In this document: one piece after another, positions 1 to 11,581 of the stretch
Numbering within the stretch: position 1 is the stretch's first letter
Layout of the letters: every line of letters starts with the position of its first letter
Assembly: GCA_963750935.1 (NCBI GenBank)
Contig: CAVVSR010000014.1
Coordinates: 62,001 to 126,000 of the forward strand
Source: JACCXG01 sp963750935
GTDB taxonomy: Bacteria > Acidobacteriota > Vicinamibacteria > Vicinamibacterales > 2-12-FULL-66-21
Length of the DNA stretch: 64,000 bases
Direction of reading: 5' to 3'
Notes under the pieces: generated by a model
What the model was told of the DNA's origin: nothing
Seen by the model: only the letters and a program-made list of their open reading frames with translations
Database searches by the model: none
Made by a program: the position numbers and the translations under genes

Positions 1-1012
1 AATTCACCAGGCCCGCGGTGGCGATGGGGCCGGTGAAGTGCGGAACGATGCCGACGGCGTGCGTCTCGCAGATCGCGGCGGCCTTCATCATCTCCGTGAT
101 CCCGCCGATGTTCGGCAGCGTGGAGCGGATGAAGTCGACGTCGTGATTCTCGACCAGCTTGTTGAAGTCCCACTTCAGTCCCCACTCCTCGCCGTGCGTG
201 AGCGGCACGGTCGTCATCTCGCGCAGCTTGGGGATGTCCATCAGCGCGTGCTCGTCGCGCACCGGATCCTCGACGAAGAACGGGTCGTACTCTTCCATCG
301 CGCGGCAGGCGCGCACCGCGTCATTGAGATCGAACCGCTGGTGCAGGTCGATGCACCAGTTGCCGTCGGGCCCGACGCCTTCGCGGACTTCCTTGCAGTC
401 CTGCGCGATGCGCTTCACCGCGGTCCGGGTGTCGTAGACGCCGCCGATCGGGACATCGGCGGCGCCCATGCGGAACGCGCGATAGCCGGCTTCCATCGTC
501 GCCGCGGCGCGTTCTCTCAGACTCAGCTTCGCGCCTTCGGGCGTGTTCGGCGGCCGGAAGCCGCTCGTCACGTAGCATTCGCAGTGATCGCGCGCGCGCC
601 CGCCGAGCAGTTCATGAACCGGCAGGTTGAGCACTTTGCCTTTGATGTCCCAGAGCGCGAGATCGAGGGCGCCGAGCGCGTGGACCTTCTCGCGGCCCGG
701 CGGGTAGAACCACGCGATGTACGCCTCCTGCCAGATCGCTTCGATGTGAAACGGGTTCTTGCCGATGAGCGTGCCGGCGCATTGCTCGAGGGTGTCCTTC
801 GCGCCGCCCTCCCCGATCCCGGTGACGCCGATGTCGGTCTCGACCGTGACCACCATGTTGCTCTGATTGAACAGGGGGTTGAGATTCGGCGGGCGATAGA
901 TTCGCACCCGCGTGATCTTCGCTTTCGGGAGCGCGGCGGAGGCGCCCGCCGGATTGAACAGCCCCAGTGCCGGCGCCGCGGCGAGCGCCTTGAGAAATGC
1001 GCGTCGATCCAT
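1..1012 (-). CDS. Mandelate racemase/muconate-lactonizing (enolase superfamily) enzyme, C-terminus beyond window
   Basis: Open reading frame on the minus strand that begins at ATG 1012 and runs off the left edge, giving 337 residues without a stop. The N-terminus has a Tat-like leader (DRRAFLK followed by an alanine-rich stretch), so export is likely. The body matches the enolase superfamily: an N-terminal capping domain with GVTGIGEGG, then a barrel domain with the successive acidic metal ligands in IDLHQRF, FVEDP and HGEEWG. This ligand pattern resembles galactonate or mannonate dehydratase-like sugar acid dehydratases. Substrate cannot be told from sequence. It is divergent from the cytochrome gene at 1185, with about 170 bases between them. 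Confidence 0.85.
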   Translation of the reverse strand, partial: MDRRAFLKALAAAPALGLFNPAGASAALPKAKITRVRIYRPPNLNPLFNQSNMVVTVETDIGVTGIGEGGAKDTLEQCAGTLIGKNPFHIEAIWQEAYIAWFYPPGREKVHALGALDLALWDIKGKVLNLPVHELLGGRARDHCECYVTSGFRPPNTPEGAKLSLRERAAATMEAGYRAFRMGAADVPIGGVYDTRTAVKRIAQDCKEVREGVGPDGNWCIDLHQRFDLNDAVRACRAMEEYDPFFVEDPVRDEHALMDIPKLREMTTVPLTHGEEWGLKWDFNKLVENHDVDFIRSTLPNIGGITEMMKAAAICETHAVGIVPHFTGPIATAGLVN

Positions 1013-1184
1013 AGCGTGCCCTCCAGTTTGGCGCCGGTATCATACCGATTTGGGCCGGTGATTCGACGTTGGGCGCCCGTCGCGCGCCGCTTCAGCGGCG
1101 CGTCGGATTGCACGGATTTCCCCTTCCCCCCAGACGTGGCCTCCGGCGGGTGTAACATAGCCAATTCACGAGGGTTATCTCCGC

Positions 1185-4100
1185 ATGAGCTTTGTCACGC
1201 GGCGCGTCGCGATTGGCCTGGCCACGACCTGTCTGGCCGCTTCGGTCCTGCTTCGCGCCCAGGATCAGGCTCCGGCCCAGCCACAGGCCCAGGCTTCCCC
1301 GGCGAAAATCGACTTCGCGCGGGATGTCCAGCCGATCTTCGAGAAGTACTGCGCCGAGTGCCACGGCAAGTCCAAGGCGCGCGCGAAGCTGCGGCTGCAC
1401 GCGCCTGAGTTCATCCGCCGAGGTGGCAATTCCGGCGCGGCGATTACGCCGGGGAACAGCCACAAGAGCCTCCTGATCAATCGCGTCCTCGATGAGAACG
1501 AGGACGATCGGATGCCGCTCGACGCCGATCCGCTGCCTGCAGACACGATCGCGGTGCTGCGCGCCTGGATCGATCAGGGCGCGCCGATGCCGTCCGATGC
1601 GGTGGCCGCCGACGCGCGACATCGACGAGCACTGGGCGTATGTGAAGCCGGCGCGGCCGGCGGTGCCGGCCGTCGGCAACGGCGCATGGGCGCGGAACGA
1701 CATCGACCGCTTCGTGCTGGCGCGGCTCGAGAAGGAGAAGCTGACGCCGTCGGCTGACGCCGCGAAGGCGACGCTGCTGCGGCGGGTCTCGCTCGACCTC
1801 ACCGGCCTGCCGCCGTCGCCGGAGGAGCTCGACGCGTTCCTGGCGGATGCCTCGCCGGATGCCTACGAGAAGGTCGTCGATCGGCTGCTCGCGTCGCCCC
1901 ACTACGGCGAGCGCTGGGCGCGGCCGTGGCTCGACCTGGCGCGCTACGCCGACACCAACGGCTACGAGAAGGACAACCGCCGGTCGATCTGGAAGTTCCG
2001 CGACTGGGTCATCGACGCCCTCAACAAGGACATGCCGTTCGACAAGTTCACCGTCGAGCAGATCGCCGGCGACATGCTGCCGAACGCGACCGTCGACCAG
2101 AAGATCGCCAGCGGCTTCCATCGCAACGCGATGACCAACGAGGAAGGCGGCGTCGATCCCGAGGAGTCGCACTACGAAGTGCTGGTCGACCGCGTCAACA
2201 CCACGTCGACGGTCTGGCTCGGCTCGACCATCGCCTGCGCGCAGTGCCACAACCACAAGTACGATCCGTTCAGCCAGAAGGACTACTACCGCCTGCTCTC
2301 GTTCTTCGCGAACGCCGACTTCGACAGCCGATCGTTCGGTGACGGCACGCGGTTCTTCGAGCCGACGCTCGACCTCGCCACGCCGGACCAGGAGAAGGCG
2401 CGCAAGGAGCTGCAGGCGAAGATCGATCAGCTCGATCAGGACCTGAAGACGATCACGCCCGAGGTGCGGGCGGCGCAGGAGCAGTGGGAGCAGGGCATCC
2501 TCACCGCGCAGTCGGCGTGGACGCCGCTGACGCCGCTGAAGGCCGCCGCCACCAACGGTGTCGTCCTGAAGATGCAGCCGGATGGTTCGGTGCTGGCCTC
2601 GGGTCCGAACCCGCAGCAGGCGTCGTACACGGTCACGCTCGCCACCACGATGACCGGGATCACCGGAGTGCGCCTCGAGGCGCTGCCGGATCCGTCGCTG
2701 CCGCGCGGCGGACCGGGCCGGGACGGGTATGGACACTTCCGCGTCACCGGCTTCCACGCGGAGGTTGCTCCGACCGCGGCCGGAAGCACGGAGAAGCCCG
2801 CCGCGGTGCGCTTCAAGACCGTCAAGGTGGACGACTCCGCGGCGCCATTCGAGCCGGGCGACCTGCTTGGCGTGAAGCCGACCTCGTATTCGCGGAAGAG
2901 CGGCTCCTGGGCTATCAACGCGATGCGCGACACACAGCGTGCCTCGCGGCACGCCGTGCTCGCGCCCGAGGCGCCGTTCGGCTTCGACGGCGGCACGCGG
3001 CTGACGTTCCGCATCGACCAGCTCGAAGGCACGATCGGCCAGGGCATCGGCCGCTTCCGCCTCGCCGTCACCGATCGTGCGGACCCGCTCGAGGGCGCGG
3101 ACTTTCCGGCGCGGCTGCGGTCGGCCCTGCAGCAGCCGATGGCCGACCGTCCGAAGGCCCAGGCCGACGAGATCGCGACCATCTTCCGCAACACCACGCC
3201 GCTGCTGAAGCCGAAACGGGACGCGCTCGCCGCGGTGCGCAAAGAGCTCGCCGACATGCAGATCCCGTCCACGCTCGTCATGCGGGAGCGTGCGTCGTTC
3301 GAGCGTCCGTCGTTCGAGCTTCGCGTCAGGGGCAGCTTCGAGAACAAGGGCGAGCGCGTCTACGCCGGCACGCCCGAGGCGCTGCACCGGATGCGGAACG
3401 ATCTCCCGTTCAATCGCCTCGGCCTGGCCCGCTGGCTCGTCGATCAGGACAACCCGCTGGTCGCCCGCGTCGCCGTCAACCGCATCTGGGAACAGATCTT
3501 CGGCCGCGGCCTGGTCGAGACCAGCGAGGACTTCGGCACGCAGGGCGCGGCGCCCACGCACCCCGAGCTGCTCGACTGGCTGGCGACCGACTTCGTCGCC
3601 AACCGCTGGAGCCAGAAGTCGCTGATCCGCACGATCGTGCTGTCGGCCACCTACCGGCAGTCGTCCGCGGTGCCTCCGGCGCTGGCCGAGCGCGATCCCT
3701 ACAACCGCCTGTTCGCGCGCGGGCCGCGCGTCCGCCTCGAGGCCGAGATGATTCGCGACGTCACGCTCGCGTCGAGCGGCCTCCTGAGCCGGAAGATGCA
3801 CGGCCCGAGCGTGTTCCCGCCGCAGCCTGACGGCATCTGGAACATGCCGTACAACTCGGACAAGTGGGCGACGAGCGCCGGCGAGGACCGCTATCGCCGC
3901 AGCCTCTACACGTTCTGGCGGCGCACCTCGCCGTACCCGAGCTTCATGACGTTCGACGCGACCAGCCGCGAGTTCTGCACCGTGCGCCGTGTCCGCACCA
4001 ATACGCCGCTGCAGGCGCTGACGCTGCTCAACGATCCCGCATCGTTCGAAGCGGCGGGCGCGCTGGCCGACCGCATGATGAAAGCCGGCGCCGATGCCCG

Positions 4101-4299
4101 CACCCGGGCCGCGTTCGGCATCAAGCTCGTGATGTCCAGACCGGCCGCCGAAGGCGAGCTCTCACGGCTGGTCGCGGTGTACGAACAGGAGTTCGCGCAT
4201 TACGCGAGCCGCGGCCAGAAGGACACCGCCGAGCGCGCCGCCTGGACGATGGTGGCCAACGTCCTGCTCAACCTGGACGAGGCAGTTACGAAGGAATAG
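1185..4299 (+). CDS. PSCyt1/DUF1549/DUF1553 cytochrome c protein (one frame break at about 1615)
   Basis: Large exported multi-domain protein of about 1038 residues. A signal peptide is followed by a c-type haem motif CAECH (PSCyt1 domain, roughly residues 45-140), then the PSCyt2/DUF1549 domain starting near ARNDIDRFVLARL, with a second CxxCH motif (CAQCH), and a C-terminal DUF1553 domain (FNRLGLARWLVDQDNPL, NTPLQALTLLNDP). These proteins are paired with DUF1501 proteins in Planctomycetes and Acidobacteriota; their biochemical role is not settled, although haem binding in the periplasm is clear from the motifs. The frame changes inside gacgcgcgac (1611-1620). Adding one GC there rejoins the protein, so I treat it as intact. 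The stop codon at 4297 is followed directly by the ATG of the DUF1501 gene. Confidence 0.9.
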
Positions 4300-5709
<1,410 letters not shown>

Positions 5710-5759
5710 GATCGGGGGGACCCCACCAACCCCCCGGTCGTCCCCTCCGTCCAACCCCC

Positions 5760-8262
5760 ATGACTTCCCTGGCATCAGAGCTCCGTCTGGCCATCCGCGG
5801 CCTGCTCCGCAGCCCGCTCTTCTCCATCGTCGCGATCCTGTCGCTTGCGCTCGGGATCGGGGCGAATACGGCGATTTTCACCCTGATCGACCAGATCGTC
5901 CTGCGCAAGCTCCCGGTGGCCGCGCCGGAACAGCTGGTGATGCTTCACCAGGAAGGGCATCACAACGGCAGCAACATGGGAACGCGGATGCACTCGTATC
6001 CGCTGTACCAGGATTTCCAGCAGAAGGCGGAGCCCTTTGCGGACGTGCTGTGCCGGCGGCTGGTGCCGGCGTCGTTGAGCATCGACAACCGCACGGAGCG
6101 CGTCGAAGCCGAGCTGGTGTCTGGCAATTACTTCACGATGCTGGGGGTGGCGCCGGCGCTCGGGCGCGTCTTCAACTCGGCCGAGGACGATCAGGTCTAC
6201 AGCGGCCATCCCGTCGTGGTCCTCAGCCACGACTACTGGGTCAGCCGCTTTGCGCGGGATCCCGGCGTGATCGGCAAGAAGATCCTCGTCAACGATCATC
6301 CGATGTCGATCGTCGGCGTCTCGGCGGCCGGCTTCTCGGGCGTCGATCCGGCGCGGTCGCCGCAGATTCGCGTGCCGGTGCTGATGAAGCCGGTGATGCT
6401 GCCGGACTGGCCGTGGCTGTACATGGATAACCGTCGGGCGCGCTGGGTGCAGGTGTTCGCCCGCCTCAAGCCCGGCTACACGGTGGAGTCGGCGCAGGCG
6501 CCGCTGCAGGGCCTGTTCACCCAGGTCCGCACCTACGAGATGACGCTGCCGGCGGCCAAGGACTGGTCGCCGTACTCGCGCGAGCAGTTCATGAAGGGGC
6601 GCGTGGTGGTCACCAGCGCCGCCAACGGCTTCTCCGGCATCCGCAACGATTTCTCGACCGCGCTGATCGTGCTGATGTGCATGGTCGGCCTGGTGCTGCT
6701 GATCGCGTGCGCCAACGTGGCGAACCTGTTGATCGCGCGCGCGTTCATGCGGCAGCGGGAGATTGCGGTGCGGCTGTCGCTCGGCGCGTCGCGCCGCCAG
6801 CTCGTTCGCCAGCTGCTCGTCGAGAGCCTGACGCTCGCCTGCGCCGGCGGGATCGTCGGCATCGGGCTCGCCGTGGTCCTGACGCGGGCGCTGCTCGCGC
6901 TGGTGCCATCGGACGGCCAGCCGCTGCTGATCGCCGCGCAGCCGGATGCCCGCATCCTCGGCTTCACGCTCGGGCTCACGTTCGTCACCGGGATCGTCTT
7001 CGGGCTGCTCCCGGCGCTGCGGGCGAGCCGTCCGGATCCCTGGACGACGCTGAAGGACACGGTGGGGTCGATCGCGGGCGGCGGCGGCTCGCTGTTCCTG
7101 CGCAAGGGGCTGGTGACGGCGCAGGTCGCGCTCAGCTTCCTGCTGCTGTTCGGCGCCGGGCTGTTCGTCCGCAGCCTGCACAACCTCAAGACGACCGACA
7201 CCGGCGTCGCGCTCGACAACCTGGTCACGTTCCAGGTCGCGCCGGCGCTGAGCGGCTACGACAACGAGCGGGCGACGCAGTTCTTCGAGCGCCTGCTCGA
7301 GCGGCTGCGCACCGCGCCGGGCATGACGTCGGCCGGCATGGCCACCGTCCCGATCCTGAGCGGCTCCGAATGGGACAGCTCGATGTCGGTGGAAGGGCAC
7401 CAGGCGGCGCGACGGCGAGGACATGCAGGCGTTCATGAACGCGCTGTCGCCGGGCTACTTCCAGACGATGAAGATCCCGATCCTCGAGGGGCGCGACTTC
7501 ACGCGGATGGACGCCAGGGAGAACAGCAGCGTCGCGATCGTCAACCGCAGCTTCGCCGAGCACTTCTTCAAGGGCAAGAGCGCGGTCGGCAAGCGGCTCG
7601 GCCAGGGCTCCGGGCCCAGGGCCAAGCTGACGATCGAGATCATCGGGGTGGTGGCCGACTCGCTCTACGAGGGTCCGCGCGAGGGCGTGCACCGGCAGGT
7701 CTTCCTCCCGAGATGGGGACGCAACAGCGCCGCCATCTACGTCCGGGCGCAGACCGGCTCGTCGTCTGCCTACAGCACGATCCGCAACGAGGTGAAGCAG
7801 CTCGACGCGACCATGCCGATCTACGAGATGAAGACGCTCGAGGCGCAGCTCGACGAGACGCTGCTGACCGATCGGCTGATTGCGCTGCTGTCCGGCGGCT
7901 TCGGCCTGCTCGCGACCATCCTCGCGTCGGTCGGCCTCTACGGCGTGATGGCGTTCGTCGTCGCGCGCCGCAAGAAGGAGCTTGGCATCCGCCTGGCGCT
8001 CGGGGCGCAGCCGGGCGGCGTGATCTGGCTGGTGATGCGCGAGGTGCTCCTGCTGCTGGTGATCGGCCTGGCGGTCGGCATCCCCGCCGCGCTCGGCCTG
8101 GGCCGCTACGTATCGTCGCAGCTCTATCTCATCGAGCCTGGCGATCCCTGGATCGCGGTGTCCACGGTGGTCCTGCTGACGGTCGTCTCGGCGCTGGCCG
8201 GCCTGATTCCGGCGCATCGCGCGAGTCGGATAGATCCGATACTCGCGCTTCGCTACGAGTAG
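5760..8262 (+). CDS. Orphan FtsX/MacB-type ABC permease, ADOP family (one frame break at about 7405)
   Basis: About 834 residues. The N-terminus LRLAIRGLLRSPLFSIVAIL and ALGIGANTAIFTLIDQIVLR is typical of acidobacterial duplicated orphan permeases. The order is a TM helix, a MacB-type periplasmic domain, a first FtsX block (three TM helices, with LIACANVANLLIARA and REIAVRLSLGASRRQL), a second periplasmic domain, and a second FtsX block ending RASRIDPILALRYE. No ATP-binding subunit lies beside it. The frame changes within caggcggcgcgacgg (7401-7415), and restoring one GC gives a continuous protein. It follows the DUF1501 gene after 50 bases and may be read from the same transcript. Its stop lies at the edge of the repeat array at 8263. 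Confidence 0.9.
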
Positions 8263-8456
8263 GTTCAACCGGGTTCATCCGGGTTCTACCAGGTTCAACA
8301 AGGTTCGATTAGGTTCAGCCAGGTTCAACCGGGTTCTGCGGGTTCGTCCGGGTTCCTCAGGGTTCTACGGGTTCTGCGGCAGAACCCGAGGAACCAGCCG
8401 AACCCTGTAGAACCCAAGAGAACCAAGCCGAACCCGGTAGAACCTAGGTGAACCTA
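8260..8456. repeat. Inverted pair of 10-base tandem arrays filling the gap between two convergent genes
   Basis: About twelve units of ggttcNNcc-type decamers (aggttcaacc, gggttcatcc, gggttctacc) run to 8378. The reverse-complement form (gaaccNNNNN) then continues for about nine units. The turning point is the near-perfect palindrome gggttctgcggcagaaccc around 8377-8396. The array starts at the stop codon of the permease and ends at the stop codon of the gene on the other strand, so it fills the entire spacer. It could fold into a long hairpin that ends transcription from both sides. Confidence 0.9.
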
Positions 8457-10875
8457 GTAGAACCGGCTCTGAAGGCTCCGCAGCGCAGCGAGATAACAGA
8501 CCCATCCCGTCCAGAACGCCGTCGAGATCGACCACGTCAGCGCGATGCAGACGCCGAGGACGGTGGCCAGCACGGACGCGGCGCCGTTCAGGCCCCAGAG
8601 CCACGGCGTCAACTCCTGCGCGCGCGTCGCGGCGAGCTTCATGCCGATCGGAAACGCCATGCCCATGAACAGGCCGATCGGGAACAGCAGCAGCACCGCG
8701 GCGAGGATGCGGATCGGCGTCGTCAGCGGCTGGCTCCATTCCGCGACCGCCGGTGTGATCAACCCGAACACCGCGAGCACGATCACCAGCGCGAGCAGCC
8801 GGGCGCGCTGCGCCGCCGGGGACGTCAGGCCCGCCGTCAGGTAGCTGCCGATCCCGCTCGACAGCAGCATCGAGAACAGCACGACCGACAGGCCGTACGT
8901 CGGGTGTCCGAGCGAGATGATCAGCCGCTGCATCTGCGACGTCTCGATCAGCATGAAGCCGAGGCCGATGGCGATGAAGAAGGCGAGCAGCGGCGCCGTG
9001 CCCGCGAGGTTGACGCGCCGGCGCGTCAGCCAGAGCGGCAGCAGGATGCAGACCGCGGTCATCAGCGTCGACGTGATCAGGAGGATGCCGAGCGTTGCGA
9101 CGGCGCGCATGTTGTGGCTCATCGCGGCGCCCATGTCATGGAGCCCGAGCTTGGCGATGTCGCGCAGCCGCAGCATGTTGAAGAAGAACGGGCTGTTGTC
9201 GGTGGTCGCCGCAATGTTGATCGGGTAGCCGTCGAGGAACGCCTGGCGGCCGGCGAGGTCGGTCAGGCGGACGAACGTCTCGTCGGTCGCCACGCGCGGG
9301 CTGAACGGCATGTCGAACTGCAGCCGCGCGGCCTCGCGCTCGAGGGTGTCGAGCTCGGCGTCGGTGAACGGGCTGCGGCTGATCAGCATGGTGCCGACGC
9401 CTTCCGGCGTCTCGGCCGGCGAGGCGCCGTAGGTGAGCGGCTGCATGTTCGCCACGATCGCGATGTGCCGGCGCGGGTCGGCGACACCCAGCTTCCGCAG
9501 CGCGTCGACCGCGAGCGACGTCGTCCGGTACAGCTCCGCCGGCCGCGACTTGAAGTACCAGCGGGAGACGCTCAGCATCCCGTCATCCGTCAGGTGGCCG
9601 AGAAACGTCGTCCAGGCCTCGAGGGTGTAGAGGGAATTCTCGCCGAGTACGAACGCGCCAGCGGCGGTGGCCGCCCAGGTGTCGATCAGGGAGATCTGAA
9701 TCAGCCCGAAGCGCGACGTCGAGCGGGCGACGAAGCTTCGAGCCTCGTCGTTGACGAAGCGGACCCGCGGGTCGCGATCGAGGTGGCCGGTGAAGTCGCC
9801 GTAGCGGCCGTTGACGGTCTCGATGATGTTGGTGTTGATCTCGACCGCGGTCACCGACTTCGCGTCGAACACCAGCGCCGACAGCACGTCGCGGCCGCCG
9901 CCCGCGCCAATCACCAGCACGTCGCGATCGCGCCGGACGTAATGACCGATGTTGGTGACGTCGTACTTGAGATGGCTCCACCGTGTTCAAGTCGCCGTCG
10001 AACTTCGTCATCGTCGTGCCGGCCCAGACGTCGATGTCGAGCAGCAGCTGATGGAGCCGGGCGCCGCGCGGCAGCGTCTGGCTCAGGCCCCATCCGCCGG
10101 GCGCCGACGTCCATTCGGGATTGCCCGTCACCCGCACTCGCGAGTACGAGTTCCACTTGTCGAAGAGCGGCACCGGGTCGATGTTGTTGGAGGCCTTCGT
10201 GTAGAGAATGCGGAAGATCGGCCTGCCGCGGTGGACGAGGGCGGTGTGTCCGGCAGCCGCGGCGGCCATGAGCACGGCCACCGCGACGGCGCCGCGCTGA
10301 AGGCGGCGCGAGTCAGCCGCGCGCGCGAAGGCCACGGCGCCAAGGCCGGCCAGCGCGGCGATCCACAACACCGCGGTCGGGCCGTCGGACCAGTCGAGGA
10401 CGACGATCAGCAGCACGCAGCCCAGCGCCGCGCCGGCGAGGTCCGCGGCGTAGAGCCGGCTGACGCCGCCAGGGAACCCGGTCAACGCCAGGCACACGGC
10501 GATCCCGCTCAAGACGAACGGCACCGCGATCACGGCATACGTCAGCACGATGGAGTAGATCGCGATCACCGACGGATGCAGCTGGAAGGGGATGCTCAGC
10601 TGCGTCATGAAGCTGAGGACCAGCGCGATGGGGAACAGCACCGAGGCCGCCGCCAGCCGCTGGTGGATGCGCGCGGGCGGAAACGCGCGCGGCGCCAGAT
10701 AGACGAGGAGCGCGCCCGCCGTCATGCCGAACATCGCCACCGACAGCGCGACGAACGCAAAGTGGTACAGCATCGTCACGCTGAAGATCCGCGTCAGCAG
10801 GATCTCGTACATCAGCGTGGCGAGGGCGACGAAGAACAGGCCGATGTAGGTCGAAGGGCGGGGCTGGGGGGGCAA
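8454..10875 (-). CDS. Membrane protein with central spermidine synthase-like domain (one frame break at about 9973)
   Basis: About 807 residues. An N-terminal block of about seven TM helices (starting YIGLFFVALATLMYEI) is followed by a spermidine synthase/methyltransferase-like Rossmann domain with LVIGAGGGRDV and VTAVEIN, then a second hydrophobic block with several TM helices to the C-terminus. Such membrane-bound aminopropyltransferase-like proteins are frequent in Acidobacteriota; their product is not established. The frame changes around 9971-9977, and adding GC turns GAGCCAT into GAGCGCCAT and restores the reading. The start is uncertain: TTG 10875 gives the frame of the hydrophobic domain, whereas an ATG a few codons upstream is out of frame across a run of seven C. 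Confidence 0.82.
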
Positions 10876-10890
10876 GCAGTGCGATCATAC

Positions 10891-11010
10891 CGGGATCGGG
10901 ACTCGGGACTCGGGAATCGGGAATCGGGATCGGGATCGGCATCGGCGATCCCGCATCCCGCATCCCGCGTCCCGCATCCCGCGTCCCGCGTCCCGCATCC
11001 CTAGTCCCGA
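10891..11010. repeat. Inverted pair of 7-base tandem arrays (cgggaat/cccgcat)
   Basis: The left part repeats cgggact and cgggaat with some six-base units. The right part repeats cccgcat and cccgcgt eight times. The two halves are approximate reverse complements and can pair. The array lies between two genes that are both on the minus strand, just after the stop of the small exported protein. Confidence 0.88.
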
Positions 11011-11019
11011 CGCGATCTC

Positions 11020-11382
11020 TTACTTCGTCCGCTTCACCGCGACCTTCGCCGTCCGCTCGCCGAGCATCAGCGTCCCCTTCATCTCTTCTCCCTCGACCGT
11101 GAGATCCAGTTTGATCTCGCGGCCGTTCGGGGTCACGGCATTGATGGTGACCTTGTTGTCGGCGATGGTGCCGGACGTGATGTTGTGCTGGTCGGTCTCG
11201 CTGCCGCCGACCGTGCCGGTCACGGTCTTGTCCTTCTGGGTCAGGATGAGGACCGCCCCGTCCTCGCGGGGGCTGCCGTCTTCGGCGGTGCCGCTGATCG
11301 TGCCCGCCCATTTGCCGGTGACGTCGGCGGGCGCGGCCGACAGGGTTGCAAGCAGGACAACGCCGGCCATCGTGAGTGTCAT
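11020..11382 (-). CDS. Small exported hypothetical protein
   Basis: About 120 residues starting at ATG 11382, which has the strong ribosome site GGAGAGG about six bases upstream. A signal peptide (LTMAGVVLLATLSAAPA) precedes a mature domain of about 100 residues rich in beta-forming residues with regular T/V alternation: KWAGTISGTAEDG, KTVTGTVGG and GEEMKGTLMLGERTAKVAV. Such small beta-sandwich exported proteins are common in Acidobacteriota, and I do not recognise a named family. It is divergent from the TonB-dependent receptor gene, with a shared 199-base upstream region. Ligand or partner unknown. Confidence 0.75.
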   Translation of the reverse strand: MTLTMAGVVLLATLSAAPADVTGKWAGTISGTAEDGSPREDGAVLILTQKDKTVTGTVGGSETDQHNITSGTIADNKVTINAVTPNGREIKLDLTVEGEEMKGTLMLGERTAKVAVKRTK

Positions 11383-11581
11383 AAGTCCTCTCCTTCTCGT
11401 CCGTGGGTCGCGTGGAGACATTCCGAGGATGTTACGTCGCGACCCCGGAACCGGTTCCTGCGCGGACGATTCGAGCACCTCAGCCGTGATCGGTCTTTGA
11501 CATGTCGATAAGTCGTAGGAAACTAGGATGTTGGCCCGCCGCGCAGGAGCGCCGCGGGTGCAACTCAAAGGGAGGAAGCTG

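Noticed and set aside
1611..1620. Programmed ribosomal frameshifting
   Set aside because: Sites have no slippery heptamer or downstream structure in common and occur in unrelated genes; a missing GC explains them better.
1477..3801. Very long ORF opposite the PSCyt gene (and similar ones opposite the receptors at 12297-14561 and 19370-20770)
   Set aside because: High GC leaves antisense frames open. The products are Arg/Ala/Gly-rich without domains, whereas the other strand encodes recognisable proteins.
8260..8456. CRISPR array
   Set aside because: Units are about 10 bases, degenerate, without spacers, and reverse orientation in the middle; no cas genes nearby.
11497..11540. Sigma-70 promoter for the first receptor
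   Set aside because: TTGACA is present, but the only -10-like hexamer (TAGGAT) is 21 bases away.
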